DNA of 64,000 nt. It comes from Paraburkholderia sp. Its GTDB lineage: Bacteria; Pseudomonadota; Gammaproteobacteria; Burkholderiales; Burkholderiaceae. Under the pieces are notes generated by a model, which was not told the origin of the DNA, did not search any database, and saw nothing but the letters and a program-made list of their open reading frames with translations. The DNA lies in assembly GCA_004322045.1 (NCBI GenBank), contig SCRN01000034.1:1-64000 (forward strand). The letters are read 5' to 3'. This document shows, in pieces, positions 17,924-26,394 of the stretch (positions are counted from its first letter, which is position 1; each line of letters opens with the position of its first letter). The position numbers and the translations under genes were made by a program.

Positions 17924-19849
17924 TCACTCCAGCGCGGCGGCAACGAGCTCGGCGACGTCGAGCACCTCTGGCCGGGGACCCACCACGCCTTCGAGCATCG
18001 CCGTACAATTCGGGCACCCCACGGCGACCACCTCCGCGCCGATCGCGCGGGCGTCCGCCATGCGGATGTCGGGAATCCGCGCTTTGCCCGGAATATCGGT
18101 GAGCGGCGCACCCCCGCCCCCGCCGCAGCAGCGTCCGCGCATGCCGTGGCGCTCCATCTCGATCACCTTGATACCGATCGATTTGAGCAGGCGCCGTGGC
18201 GCTTCCGTCTCGCCGTTGTAGCGGCCCAGGTAGCACGGATCGTGATAGGTGATGCGCTTGTCGGCCAACGCGGCAGAGGCCTTCGGTGAAAGGCGGCCCG
18301 CTTGCACGAGTTCGGCGACCAGGCTCGTATGATGCTGAACCTCGTAGCGCGCGCCCAACGCGCGGTATTCGTTGCGCAGACTGTGCATGACGTGCGGGTC
18401 GGCCGTCACGATTCGCTTGAAGCTCAGCGCGCCTAGCGTCGACATCATGCGTTTTGCCATGCGCTGAAACGTGGCTTCGTCGCCCAGCCGGCGCGCGACG
18501 TCGCCCGTGTCGGCCTCGGCCCCGCCCAGCACCGCGAAATCCACCCCTGCTTTGTTCAGCACTTTGACGAGTGCGCGCAGCGTGCGTTGGTACCGCATGT
18601 CGAACGCGCCTTCGCCTGCAATCAACAATATGTCGACGGGCACGCCCGGCTGTGCGACGCGAGCGTTCAGATCGACCGCCCAGTCATATCGCGCGGCGAT
18701 GTCGTAGCCGCCCGCACTGCCCGTCTCGCGCAGATTGGCGAGCACCTCCGGCGCCTTGCCCGGGACGTCGCCTTCGGTCAACGTACGATGGCGCCGCATA
18801 TCGACGATGGCGTCCACATGCTCGATCAGCATCGGGCATTCTTGAACGCACGCACGGCAGGTCGTGCATGACCAAATCGTGTCCGACTCGATCAAGCCCG
18901 AGACGATTGGGCCGTTAGGCTGGCCGCTGTGACGCCCGATCTCGATACCGGGCGTGGGGCTGCCTGCATACGCCGCATCGGTGCCGCCGACCATCCCGGT
19001 GACGAGGTCTTGAATCAGCTTTTTCGGATTCAGCGGCTGCCCTGCGGCGAATGCCGGGCAGGCTGCCTCGCACTTGCCGCACTGCACGCATGCGTCGAAA
19101 CTGAGCAACTGATTCCAGCGAAACTCGACCGGCTTGGCGACCCCATAGTCGCGATGCTCGATATCGGGCAGTTTCAATGCGGTCGGGGGCGTCCCCTCGC
19201 CGTTTCCGGTGTACGACTCCCGCGTTTGGGCAAAGCGTTCTTGACGCGGATGGAACGCGAGGTGCAGCAAGCCGGCGATCGCATGCTTCATCGGGCCGCC
19301 CTTGGCCGCACCCATCGTCATCGCGAATGCGCCGATGCCGATCAGCACCGCACAGATCACGGCGAACCCTCGCGACATGGCGGCGGCCGGCACGAGCGTA
19401 AAGAGCACGAGACCGAGCGCAAACGAGCCGAGCAGCCAGGGCAACGCATTCCAGGGGCCACGCGACAACCGGGCCGGCACGGCCTTCGCTCGACGACGGC
19501 GCCACACGAAGACGGCCCCGATCAGCATGGCGAGCGCCGCGAGAAAAATCAGCTTATCGAGCCACGGCGAATAGATGGCGAGGCCGTAGTTGACGAACAC
19601 GAGCGCCAGCGCGGCGATCGCACCACCGGCCGTCGCGACGTGGGTCTTCGCGATATACGGGTCGCGAGCGACGACATGGTGCAGATCGACGAAATAGCGC
19701 TTCGGAATGGCGAACAGATTCCAAACACCGAACGCGCCAGGTGTCGTGGCTCGCCCGAGACGCCAGTACGCCGAACGTTTGGCGACGGCGAAGACAAGCC
19801 CGCCGACCGACAGCCAGAGCAGCACTGTGATGAGAAAGGCCGGGCTCAT
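17924..19849 (-). CDS. dgcB: Dimethylglycine demethylase subunit B: membrane-associated Fe-S/CCG-domain protein
   Basis: 641-residue redox partner of DgcA. N-terminal half has about five membrane helices (about 5-25, 80-100, 105-120, 138-160, 162-185). Two [4Fe-4S] motifs follow: C254-x2-C257-x2-C260-x3-C264 and C328-x2-C331-x2-C334-x3-C338. The C-terminus has two CCG-type cysteine-rich repeats (HDPCYLGRYNG, RCCGGGGGAP, GCPNCTAM) like those in HdrB/GlpC-type proteins. It starts 2 nt after dgcA. Role in dimethylglycine demethylation follows from known pseudomonad dgcAB. Confidence 0.92.
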   Translation of the reverse strand: MSPAFLITVLLWLSVGGLVFAVAKRSAYWRLGRATTPGAFGVWNLFAIPKRYFVDLHHVVARDPYIAKTHVATAGGAIAALALVFVNYGLAIYSPWLDKLIFLAALAMLIGAVFVWRRRRAKAVPARLSRGPWNALPWLLGSFALGLVLFTLVPAAAMSRGFAVICAVLIGIGAFAMTMGAAKGGPMKHAIAGLLHLAFHPRQERFAQTRESYTGNGEGTPPTALKLPDIEHRDYGVAKPVEFRWNQLLSFDACVQCGKCEAACPAFAAGQPLNPKKLIQDLVTGMVGGTDAAYAGSPTPGIEIGRHSGQPNGPIVSGLIESDTIWSCTTCRACVQECPMLIEHVDAIVDMRRHRTLTEGDVPGKAPEVLANLRETGSAGGYDIAARYDWAVDLNARVAQPGVPVDILLIAGEGAFDMRYQRTLRALVKVLNKAGVDFAVLGGAEADTGDVARRLGDEATFQRMAKRMMSTLGALSFKRIVTADPHVMHSLRNEYRALGARYEVQHHTSLVAELVQAGRLSPKASAALADKRITYHDPCYLGRYNGETEAPRRLLKSIGIKVIEMERHGMRGRCCGGGGGAPLTDIPGKARIPDIRMADARAIGAEVVAVGCPNCTAMLEGVVGPRPEVLDVAELVAAALE

Positions 19850-19851
19850 GA

Positions 19852-21915
19852 TCAAAAGTCCTTGCAAAGCCGCAGCGAGTCGTAGATCGCGCCGTGAATG
19901 TTGTGCATCGAGATGCAGTCGCCCACGCGGAACAGCAAGAACCGGCCATTGCCCAATTCCTCGGACAAGCAGGGTTGCGCCTCGGCGGCAAAGAGCTTGT
20001 TCACGTCGATTTGCCCGCGATTGAGCGACTCCGGCTTGAGCTTCCAATAGAGCGCATCGTTAGGCGTACTACCGTTCTCGATCACGACTTGATCGACGGC
20101 GCGCTCTTCCTGCTCTTCCGTATATTCGTTGCGCAGCACGGCGATCTTCTTGCCGTCTTCCTCATAGACGCGGTCGAGCCAGAAGTTCGGCGTATGAATT
20201 ACCCCTTGCGCATAGAGACGCCGATAGAAGATCGGGAAGGTCGTGCCGCCGCAATCGTCGGCAATTTTCACATCGGGGGTGACGATCTCGACCTTCGAAC
20301 CACGGCTCGAGATGAAATCGGCTACGCCCGCGCCCGCATGCGTGCTGACGCCGTCGTAGACGAGCACATTCTGCTTCGGCTCGACGCGCCCCGAGAGGAT
20401 GTCCCACGAGCTGACCGCCAGCCCTTGCGCAACGCCCCAGTGCGCGCCCTGATCGGAGAACGCGCGGCCACCTGTGGCGAGCACGATGATGTCGGGCTTC
20501 TCGGCCAGAATTGCTTTGTCATCGGCCTCGACACCCAACCGGCGGTCGACGCCGAGACGCTTGGTCTCCATGTCGAACCAGCGCACGATGCCGGCCATCT
20601 GCTCGCGCTGCGGCGCCTTCGCGGCGAGCAGAATCTGTCCGCCGACTTCGGTGTTCTTCTCGAACAAGACGACATCGTGCCCGCGCGAGCGCGCGACGCG
20701 CGCTGCTTCCAGCCCAGCGGGTCCTGCGCCCACGACGACGACCTTGCGCTTCGGCCCGCGCGATTTCTCGATTACGTGCGGCATCGTCGCTTCACGCGAG
20801 GTCGCGGCATTTTGCACGCAAAGCACATCCAAGCCGTTGTATTGCCGGTCGATGCAATAATTCGCGCCGACGCACTGCTTGATCTCGTCCTCGCGTCCAT
20901 CGCGGATTTTGATGACCATGTGCGGATCGGCGATTTGCGCGCGCGTCATGCCCACGAGATCGATCATTCCCGAGGCCAGCAAACGTTCGGCTTGTCCCGC
21001 GTCGCGAATGCTTTGCGCGTGCATGACGGGAATGTCGACCACCGATTTGATGCCGGCCGCCAAATGCACGAACGGCTCGGGCGGCAGCGCCATCGGCGGC
21101 ATGCAGTTCGCCAGTGTGTTGTGCGTGTCGGCGCCCGAGCCGATCACGCCGAGATAATCGATGAGGCGCGTCTCGGCCATTGCATGCGCGATTTCCTTCA
21201 GTTGCTCGTGATCGAGACCGTCCTCGTGGAATTCGTCGCCGCACATGCGCAGGCCGACGACGAAGTCGGGCCCGACGGCTTCGCGCACGGCCGTCAGCAC
21301 TTCAACGCCGAAACGCAGACGATTGGCGAGGCTGCCGCCCCACTCGTCGGTGCGGAAGTTCGTGCGCGGGCTCCAGAACTGATCGATCAAGTGCTGGTGC
21401 GCGGCGGAGATTTCGATCCCATCCATGCCGGCCTGCTTGACGCGCTTGGCCGCGGCGGCGAAATCCTGAATGATGCGGCGAATTTCTTCCACCTCGATCG
21501 TCTTCGCATTGCCGCGGTGCACGGGCTCGCGCACGCCGGAGGGTGTCATCAGGTGCGGCCAATGCTCGCCGTGAAACGCGGAGCGGCGACCCATATGTGT
21601 CGCTTGAATCATGATCTTTGCGCCGTGCCGGTGCATCGTCTCGGCGAGGCGATTCAAAGGATCGATCACGCGATCGGTCGCCAGGTTGACCGACTTCCAC
21701 CAGCCTTGCGGACTGTCGATCGACACGGGGCTCGAGCCGCCGCAGACCGCCAAGCCCACGCCGCCCTTCGCTTTCTCCTCGTAATAGCGGATATAGCGAT
21801 CGCCGGGCAGCCCGCCCGGCTCCGCATAGACTTCCGCATGCGCCGTGCTGACGATGCGATTGCGCAGCGTCAGTTGGTTCAGCGTCATCGGTTTGAACAG
21901 ATGGGGGTAGCGCAT
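19852..21915 (-). CDS. dgcA: Dimethylglycine demethylase subunit A (old-yellow-enzyme type)
   Basis: 687-residue flavoprotein that demethylates dimethylglycine to sarcosine. N-terminal FMN-binding TIM barrel (YPHLFKPMTLNQLTLRNRIVSTAH), a [4Fe-4S] binding stretch (CVGANYCIDRQYNGLDVLC), then a Rossmann FAD domain (VVVVGAGPAGLEAARVA), as in dimethylamine/trimethylamine dehydrogenases. The ATG at 21915 has GAGG 9 nt upstream and gives the family N-terminus. It is followed directly by dgcB. The 83-nt gap before it shows no clear copy of the CGACnnnCGCTTGC element. Confidence 0.94.
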   Translation of the reverse strand: MRYPHLFKPMTLNQLTLRNRIVSTAHAEVYAEPGGLPGDRYIRYYEEKAKGGVGLAVCGGSSPVSIDSPQGWWKSVNLATDRVIDPLNRLAETMHRHGAKIMIQATHMGRRSAFHGEHWPHLMTPSGVREPVHRGNAKTIEVEEIRRIIQDFAAAAKRVKQAGMDGIEISAAHQHLIDQFWSPRTNFRTDEWGGSLANRLRFGVEVLTAVREAVGPDFVVGLRMCGDEFHEDGLDHEQLKEIAHAMAETRLIDYLGVIGSGADTHNTLANCMPPMALPPEPFVHLAAGIKSVVDIPVMHAQSIRDAGQAERLLASGMIDLVGMTRAQIADPHMVIKIRDGREDEIKQCVGANYCIDRQYNGLDVLCVQNAATSREATMPHVIEKSRGPKRKVVVVGAGPAGLEAARVARSRGHDVVLFEKNTEVGGQILLAAKAPQREQMAGIVRWFDMETKRLGVDRRLGVEADDKAILAEKPDIIVLATGGRAFSDQGAHWGVAQGLAVSSWDILSGRVEPKQNVLVYDGVSTHAGAGVADFISSRGSKVEIVTPDVKIADDCGGTTFPIFYRRLYAQGVIHTPNFWLDRVYEEDGKKIAVLRNEYTEEQEERAVDQVVIENGSTPNDALYWKLKPESLNRGQIDVNKLFAAEAQPCLSEELGNGRFLLFRVGDCISMHNIHGAIYDSLRLCKDF

Positions 21916-21998
21916 GTCGATCGACCTCGAACGAATTCTGTGACGAGCTTTACTGCCGTAACGTCTTGACGCGTGTTGCCGCGACGACGAGCGTCGCG

Positions 21999-22532
21999 TT
22001 AATGGGAAAGCGGCGAAACCTCGAAGACGCAGTGTGCGTGCCCTTCGCCGGCGCATTGCGTTTCCTTCGATTGCGAGCGCGGGCCTTTACGGCCGCTCGT
22101 ATCGGTATCGTTGACCCAATCCATCGCCCCGGCGAACCAACCGGCGAACATGTAGCAAAGCTTGCCTTCCTTCCCGGGCTGGGCGAGCACGAACGAGGAA
22201 TGGCGCAACTCGATCCGCGCGTGCGCGCTCGCGGGATCGGCTTCGGCGATCTTGAACAGCCCCCAGCCGCGCTGCGAGAGGCGTTTCAAGTAGTGCTCGA
22301 ATACCGCCATGCCGGTGAGGCCGTGTTGCTTGGCCTCCTTATCGCACCAGTGATAGGCCGACTTGTAGCCTGCCTTGTAGAGAATGTCGGCGTAGGCTTC
22401 GCGTCCCAGCGCCTCTTCCACGGCAACGTGGTTGTTCGTGAAGAAATGACGCGGCACGTAGAGCATGGCCAGCGCGTCCGTCGTCCATACGCCGGTATCG
22501 GGATCGACGTCGATCGGAATTTGCGGTTGCAT
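21999..22532 (-). CDS. DUF5943 protein of the betaine-catabolism cluster
   Basis: 177-residue soluble protein of the DUF5943 family, which is repeatedly found next to dgcAB in pseudomonads and Burkholderia. The middle looks like a V4R/4-vinyl-reductase-like small-molecule domain (LGREAYADILYKAGYKSAYHWCDKE; FEHYLKRLSQRGWGLFKI), and the C-terminus is Cys/His-rich (KETQCAGEGHAHCVFEV). Its function is not established; a binding or quality-control role in dimethylglycine oxidation is only inference from linkage. 41 nt follow the dipeptidase-like gene. Confidence 0.82.
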   Translation of the reverse strand: MQPQIPIDVDPDTGVWTTDALAMLYVPRHFFTNNHVAVEEALGREAYADILYKAGYKSAYHWCDKEAKQHGLTGMAVFEHYLKRLSQRGWGLFKIAEADPASAHARIELRHSSFVLAQPGKEGKLCYMFAGWFAGAMDWVNDTDTSGRKGPRSQSKETQCAGEGHAHCVFEVSPLSH

Positions 22533-22573
22533 GAGAAAGTCCCTGACTAAACGTTAATGGCGATAACGGCGCC

Positions 22574-23545
22574 TTACGCGCCCCACACTTCGCGGAATAC
22601 GCGCACCCAGTTCTCGCCCATGATCTTGCGGATCCGCGTCTCGCTCCAGCCTGCGCGTTCCATCGCGGCCGTGAGATTCGGGAATTCGCCGATGGTCCTG
22701 ATGCCTTCCGGATTGACCACCTTGCCGAAGTTCGTCAAACGGCGATAACGGCCCTTGTCGTGCGTGAGCCAATCGAAGAAGTCCACGCTGTAGCCTTGCG
22801 TGAAATCGGTGCCGATGCCGACCGCGTCCTCGCCGATCAAATTGACGACGTAGTCGATCGCTTCGATATAGTCCTCGACCGTCGCATCGATGCCGCGCTT
22901 GAGGAACGGCGCGAACATCGTGACGCCGACAAAACCGCCCGCATCGGCGATTTCCTTCAACTGCGCATCGCTCTTGTTGCGCGGATGTTCCTTGAGCCCC
23001 GACGGCAAGCAGTGCGAATAGCAAACGGGCTTTTTCGAGAATGCGATCGCCTCGGACGACGTGTTGCCGCCGACATGCGAAAGATCGACCATGATGCCGA
23101 CGCGATTCATCTCCGTGATGACTTCGCGACCGAAATCGGAAAGACCGCCGTCGCGCTCGTAGCAGCCCGTGCCGACCAGGTTTTGCGTGTTGTAGCAAAG
23201 CTGCACGACGCGCACGCCCATATCGGCGAAGGCTTCGACGTAGCCGAGGTTGTCCTCGAACGCATGGGCGTTCTGAAACCCGAGGATGACTCCGGTCTTG
23301 TTCTCGCGCTTGGCGCGTGCAATGTCATCGGTCGTGCGCACGAGCGTCAAGATCTCGGCGTTCTCCCGAATTTGCTGCTTCATGAGCGCGATGTTGTCGA
23401 CGGTCTTGGCGAAGCTCTCCCAGACCGACACCGTGCAGTTGGCGGCCGTGATGCCGCCCTTGCGCATGTCTTCAAAAACCGATCGTTCGAACTTGGAGAT
23501 GTTCAGGCCGTCGATGATGATGCTGTTCTCGTGCAAAGTAGACAT
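22574..23545 (-). CDS. M19 dipeptidase-like protein lacking the canonical HxD metal ligands
   Basis: 323-residue TIM-barrel protein of the renal-dipeptidase (M19) family, conserved in betaine clusters. In active M19 enzymes the first metal ligands lie in DGHND and a bridging Glu in EGGH. Here those places read DGLNIS and GFQNAHA, so His, Asp and Glu are replaced. Two later ligand histidines are kept (VDLSHVGG and CYSHCLPSG). Hence true dipeptidase activity is doubtful; a changed metal site or non-peptidase role is inferred. It sits between glyA and the DUF5943 gene. Confidence 0.85.
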   Translation of the reverse strand: MSTLHENSIIIDGLNISKFERSVFEDMRKGGITAANCTVSVWESFAKTVDNIALMKQQIRENAEILTLVRTTDDIARAKRENKTGVILGFQNAHAFEDNLGYVEAFADMGVRVVQLCYNTQNLVGTGCYERDGGLSDFGREVITEMNRVGIMVDLSHVGGNTSSEAIAFSKKPVCYSHCLPSGLKEHPRNKSDAQLKEIADAGGFVGVTMFAPFLKRGIDATVEDYIEAIDYVVNLIGEDAVGIGTDFTQGYSVDFFDWLTHDKGRYRRLTNFGKVVNPEGIRTIGEFPNLTAAMERAGWSETRIRKIMGENWVRVFREVWGA

Positions 23546-23624
23546 CGATTGCTCCGGGCGTAGGCTAGTGCAATGGAAATCGGCGTGAGCCGCTAAGCGT
23601 GCAGCGTGAAACTCGCGGGCACAC

Positions 23625-24899
23625 TCAATAAATCGGGTATTGCTCGCACAACGCGAAAATCTCGCGCCGCACGCGCTCTTCGGTCTGCGCGTGGCCTTCC
23701 GGGTGGTGCGTCAACGCGTCGAACACCTCGAGAATCAAGCGGCCGATCTGCTCGAACTGCTCCGTGCCGAAGCCGCGCGTGGTGCCCGCAGGCGTGCCCA
23801 GCCGAATGCCAGAGGTCACGGTCGGCTTCTCGGTGTCGAACGGAATGCCGTTCTTGTTGCAGGTGATGCCGGCGCGCTCGAGGGCAGTCTCCACTTGGGT
23901 GCCTTTGAGGCCCTTCGGCCGCAGATCGACGAGCAGCAAATGGTTGTCGGTGCCGCCCGTCACGAGATCGACGCCGCCTTCGCGCAGCACCGCACCGAGC
24001 GCCTGCGCATTGGCGAGCACGCGATCGATGTAGCGCTTGAAGCCATCTTCGAGCGCCTCGCCGAACGCGACGGCCTTGCCCGCGATCACGTGCATGAGCG
24101 GGCCGCCTTGCAGCCCCGGGAACACGGCCGAATTGATCTTTTTGGCGACGTCCTCGTCGTTGGTCAGGACGAAGCCGCCGCGCGGGCCGCGCAGCGTCTT
24201 GTGCGTGGTAGATGTGACGACGTGGGCATGCTCGATCGGGTTGGCGTGGCGCCCCGCCGCGATGATGCCCGCGATGTGCGCCATATCGACCATCAGTTTT
24301 GCGCCGACCCGATCCGCAATGGCGCGAAAGCGCGCGAAATCGAGCGCGCGCGGGTACGCCGAAAAGCCCGCAATGATCAGGCTCGGGCGGTGTTCGTCGG
24401 CCAGCGCCTCGACGCGGTCGTAATCGATCAGCATCGTGTCGCGGCTCACGCCATACTGCACGGCGTTGAACCACTTACCCGAAAGCGCAGGCTTGGCCCC
24501 ATGCGTGAGGTGGCCGCCCGCATCGAGCGACATGCCGAGGATGGTGTCGCCGGGCTTGGCGAGCGCCAGCATGACGGAGCCGTTCGCCTGTGCACCCGAA
24601 TGCGGTTGGACGTTGGCGAATTGCGCGCCGAACAAGCGCTTCACTCGCTCGATGGCAAGCGACTCCACTTCGTCGACGAATTCGCACCCGCCGTAATAGC
24701 GCTTGCCCGGATAGCCTTCGGCGTATTTATTCGTCAGCACAGAGCCTTGCGCTTCCAGCACAGCGCGGGAAACGATGTTCTCCGATGCGATCAACTCGAC
24801 CTGCGACTGTTGTCGCTCGAGCTCGCGTAGGAGCGCCGCGCGCACGGGTGCGTCGCGTTCGGCAAGTGTCTGCGTGAAAATCGGCTCTGTATTCGACAT
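23625..24899 (-). CDS. glyA: Serine hydroxymethyltransferase
   Basis: PLP enzyme interconverting glycine plus 5,10-methylene-THF and serine. 424 residues, normal length; the Schiff-base lysine is K234 in [14 protein letters not shown], and VDMAHIAG and the N-terminal ELIASEN are conserved. It heads the leftward betaine run, so it is probably the dedicated isoenzyme that turns glycine from sarcosine into serine using the one-carbon unit from sarcosine oxidase. 79 nt separate it from the dipeptidase-like gene. Confidence 0.95.
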   Translation of the reverse strand: MSNTEPIFTQTLAERDAPVRAALLRELERQQSQVELIASENIVSRAVLEAQGSVLTNKYAEGYPGKRYYGGCEFVDEVESLAIERVKRLFGAQFANVQPHSGAQANGSVMLALAKPGDTILGMSLDAGGHLTHGAKPALSGKWFNAVQYGVSRDTMLIDYDRVEALADEHRPSLIIAGFSAYPRALDFARFRAIADRVGAKLMVDMAHIAGIIAAGRHANPIEHAHVVTSTTHKTLRGPRGGFVLTNDEDVAKKINSAVFPGLQGGPLMHVIAGKAVAFGEALEDGFKRYIDRVLANAQALGAVLREGGVDLVTGGTDNHLLLVDLRPKGLKGTQVETALERAGITCNKNGIPFDTEKPTVTSGIRLGTPAGTTRGFGTEQFEQIGRLILEVFDALTHHPEGHAQTEERVRREIFALCEQYPIY

Positions 24900-25006
24900 G
24901 GCGGATCCGTATTGATGGCGCGGCGCGCTTATGCTGTGGCGCCGCCGCCGTTCGTTGGCGACGGCTCTATTCTTGTCGTTCGCCCATTTCGCGGATTGAC
25001 GAATTC

Positions 25007-25035
25007 AGACGCGTTCTTTGCCTTTTCCGACACGG
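25007..25035 (+). promoter_or_regulatory. Weaker copy of the 21-bp direct-repeat element between glyA and gbdR
   Basis: GAC(n)6 with TT spacing at 25007-25020 resembles the first half of the CGACnnnCGCTTGC element (6 of 11 fixed bases). Exactly 21 bp later CGACACGGGCGTC (25028-25040) matches 12 of 13 bases of the second half upstream of choV. It lies 108 nt before glyA. Confidence 0.35.
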
Positions 25036-25043
25036 GCGTCCGT

Positions 25044-25106
25044 TTTGGACAAGTTTGGACAGGGACGGGGGCGAGAGGGCAATGCCGGTCGACCCGGCTC
25101 TCGCCC
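25044..25106 (+). repeat. Tandem TTTGGACA repeats followed by a long hairpin
   Basis: TTTGGACA occurs twice with a 10-bp period (25044-25051 and 25054-25061). Eight nucleotides on, GGGCGAGAG (25069-25077) and CTCTCGCCC (25098-25106) form a 9-bp stem. These lie in the 472-nt gap between glyA and the GbdR-like gene. Nothing else convincing was seen in the gap; a glycine riboswitch was looked for and not found. Confidence 0.4.
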
Positions 25107-25371
25107 TCATCGATCGCGCTCATCGGTCGCAGCCCGATCGAACCCGCTTTGCAGTTGATGCTTCGCACCATTTAGAGAGCTCACAGTCTCCGCAAAGCTT
25201 CACTACAGGGCGTTGCGCGCACAGTTGCGGTGCACCATTGCAGAGTATGTCTACGCATCCTAGGGTTAAGCCGTATGGCATGCTTGTTGCCCTCGATCCC
25301 ACAATGAAACGCGCCTTTGGCTCGGTAAGACCAGCGGCAGCACACGATTCGGATTCGAAGGAACACCCCAC

Positions 25372-26391
25372 ATGTCGCCTGATCGCACTGCGTCGCTTTC
25401 AAACTTCGCGTTCATGGCTTTGCCCAACTTCACGATGATCGCGTTCTCGAACGCGGTCGAAGTGCTTAGGATGGCGAACTATCTCAGTGGCCAGGAGCTC
25501 TATCGCTGGACCGTCGTGAGTCCCGACGGAGGCCCGGTCACGGCCAGCAACGGGCTTGCCGTCGAGACGGTGCCGGTTGCATCGCTCCCGCAGCAACCGG
25601 ATGTCGTCTTCGTGTGCGGCGGTGTGGATGTCCAACACGCAACGACGAACACGCATCTATCGGAGTTGCGCCGCTTCGCGCGCTCGGGCGTCGCGCTCGG
25701 CAGCCTTTGCACCGGCACTTACGCGCTCGCTCGCGCGGGCTTGCTCGATGGTTACGCATGCGCGATCCATTGGGAGAACATGTCCGCGCTGAAGGAAGAG
25801 TTTCCCGGCACGCGTTTCTTGAAAGAGTTGTTCGTCATCGATCGCGATCGCATCACATGCACGGGCGGGGTCGCGCCACTCGACATGATGTTGCACCTGA
25901 TCGCCCCGCGGATCGGCACGCCGCGCGTCACGCAGATCGCCGAACAATTCATCGTCGAGCATGTCCGCGATACGAGCGCTCAGCAACGCATGCCGCTCGT
26001 GGCCCGCTTGGGATCCGCGAACAAGTCGCTGTTCGAAGTCATCGCGTTGATGGAGAACAACATCGAGGAGCCGCTATCGCGCGAGGAGCTCGCGCGGCTC
26101 GCGAACATGTCGCAGCGCCAGCTTCAACGCTTGTTCAGAGAACATCTGGGCATGACGCCCACGCACTACTACCTCACGCTGCGCCTGCGCCGCGCGCGCG
26201 AACTGCTGTTGCAAACCGACATGTCCATCATGCACATCACGATGGCGTGCGGCTTCCAATCGGCGTGTCACTTCAGCAAGAGCTATCGCGACGCGTTCGG
26301 CACCGCGCCCACGCGCGAACGCCGCAAGCAGGTGGCGCCGTTTGCCGGCGCGCCGAGCACTGCACCGGTAGAGCCCGCGCTGCACTGTTGA
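25372..26391 (+). CDS. gbdR: GlxA-family AraC-type regulator, probable GbdR
   Basis: 339-residue activator with an N-terminal DJ-1/PfpI (GATase1-like) sensing domain (LPNFTMIAFSNAVEVLRMAN; GSLCTGTYALARAGLLDG; TCTGGVAPLDMMLHL) and a C-terminal AraC HTH pair (ELARLANMSQRQLQRLFREHLG; ITMACGFQSACHFSKSYRDAFG). This architecture and its position divergent from the betaine-catabolic run match GbdR, which in pseudomonads senses betaine and dimethylglycine. A close paralogue lies in the choVWX operon, so which of the two is the true GbdR is not settled. It ends 3 nt from the convergent MocR gene. Confidence 0.8.
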   Translation: MSPDRTASLSNFAFMALPNFTMIAFSNAVEVLRMANYLSGQELYRWTVVSPDGGPVTASNGLAVETVPVASLPQQPDVVFVCGGVDVQHATTNTHLSELRRFARSGVALGSLCTGTYALARAGLLDGYACAIHWENMSALKEEFPGTRFLKELFVIDRDRITCTGGVAPLDMMLHLIAPRIGTPRVTQIAEQFIVEHVRDTSAQQRMPLVARLGSANKSLFEVIALMENNIEEPLSREELARLANMSQRQLQRLFREHLGMTPTHYYLTLRLRRARELLLQTDMSIMHITMACGFQSACHFSKSYRDAFGTAPTRERRKQVAPFAGAPSTAPVEPALHC

Positions 26392-26394
26392 AAC

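Noticed and set aside
16744-18111. Longer etfA start adding 64 residues
   Set aside because: The extension overlaps the dgcB coding end and lacks family similarity; the ATG at 17919 has a strong Shine-Dalgarno.
24900-25371. Glycine riboswitch upstream of glyA
   Set aside because: A glycine-responsive leader would suit glyA, but the conserved aptamer core is not visible on either strand; only a simple hairpin is seen.
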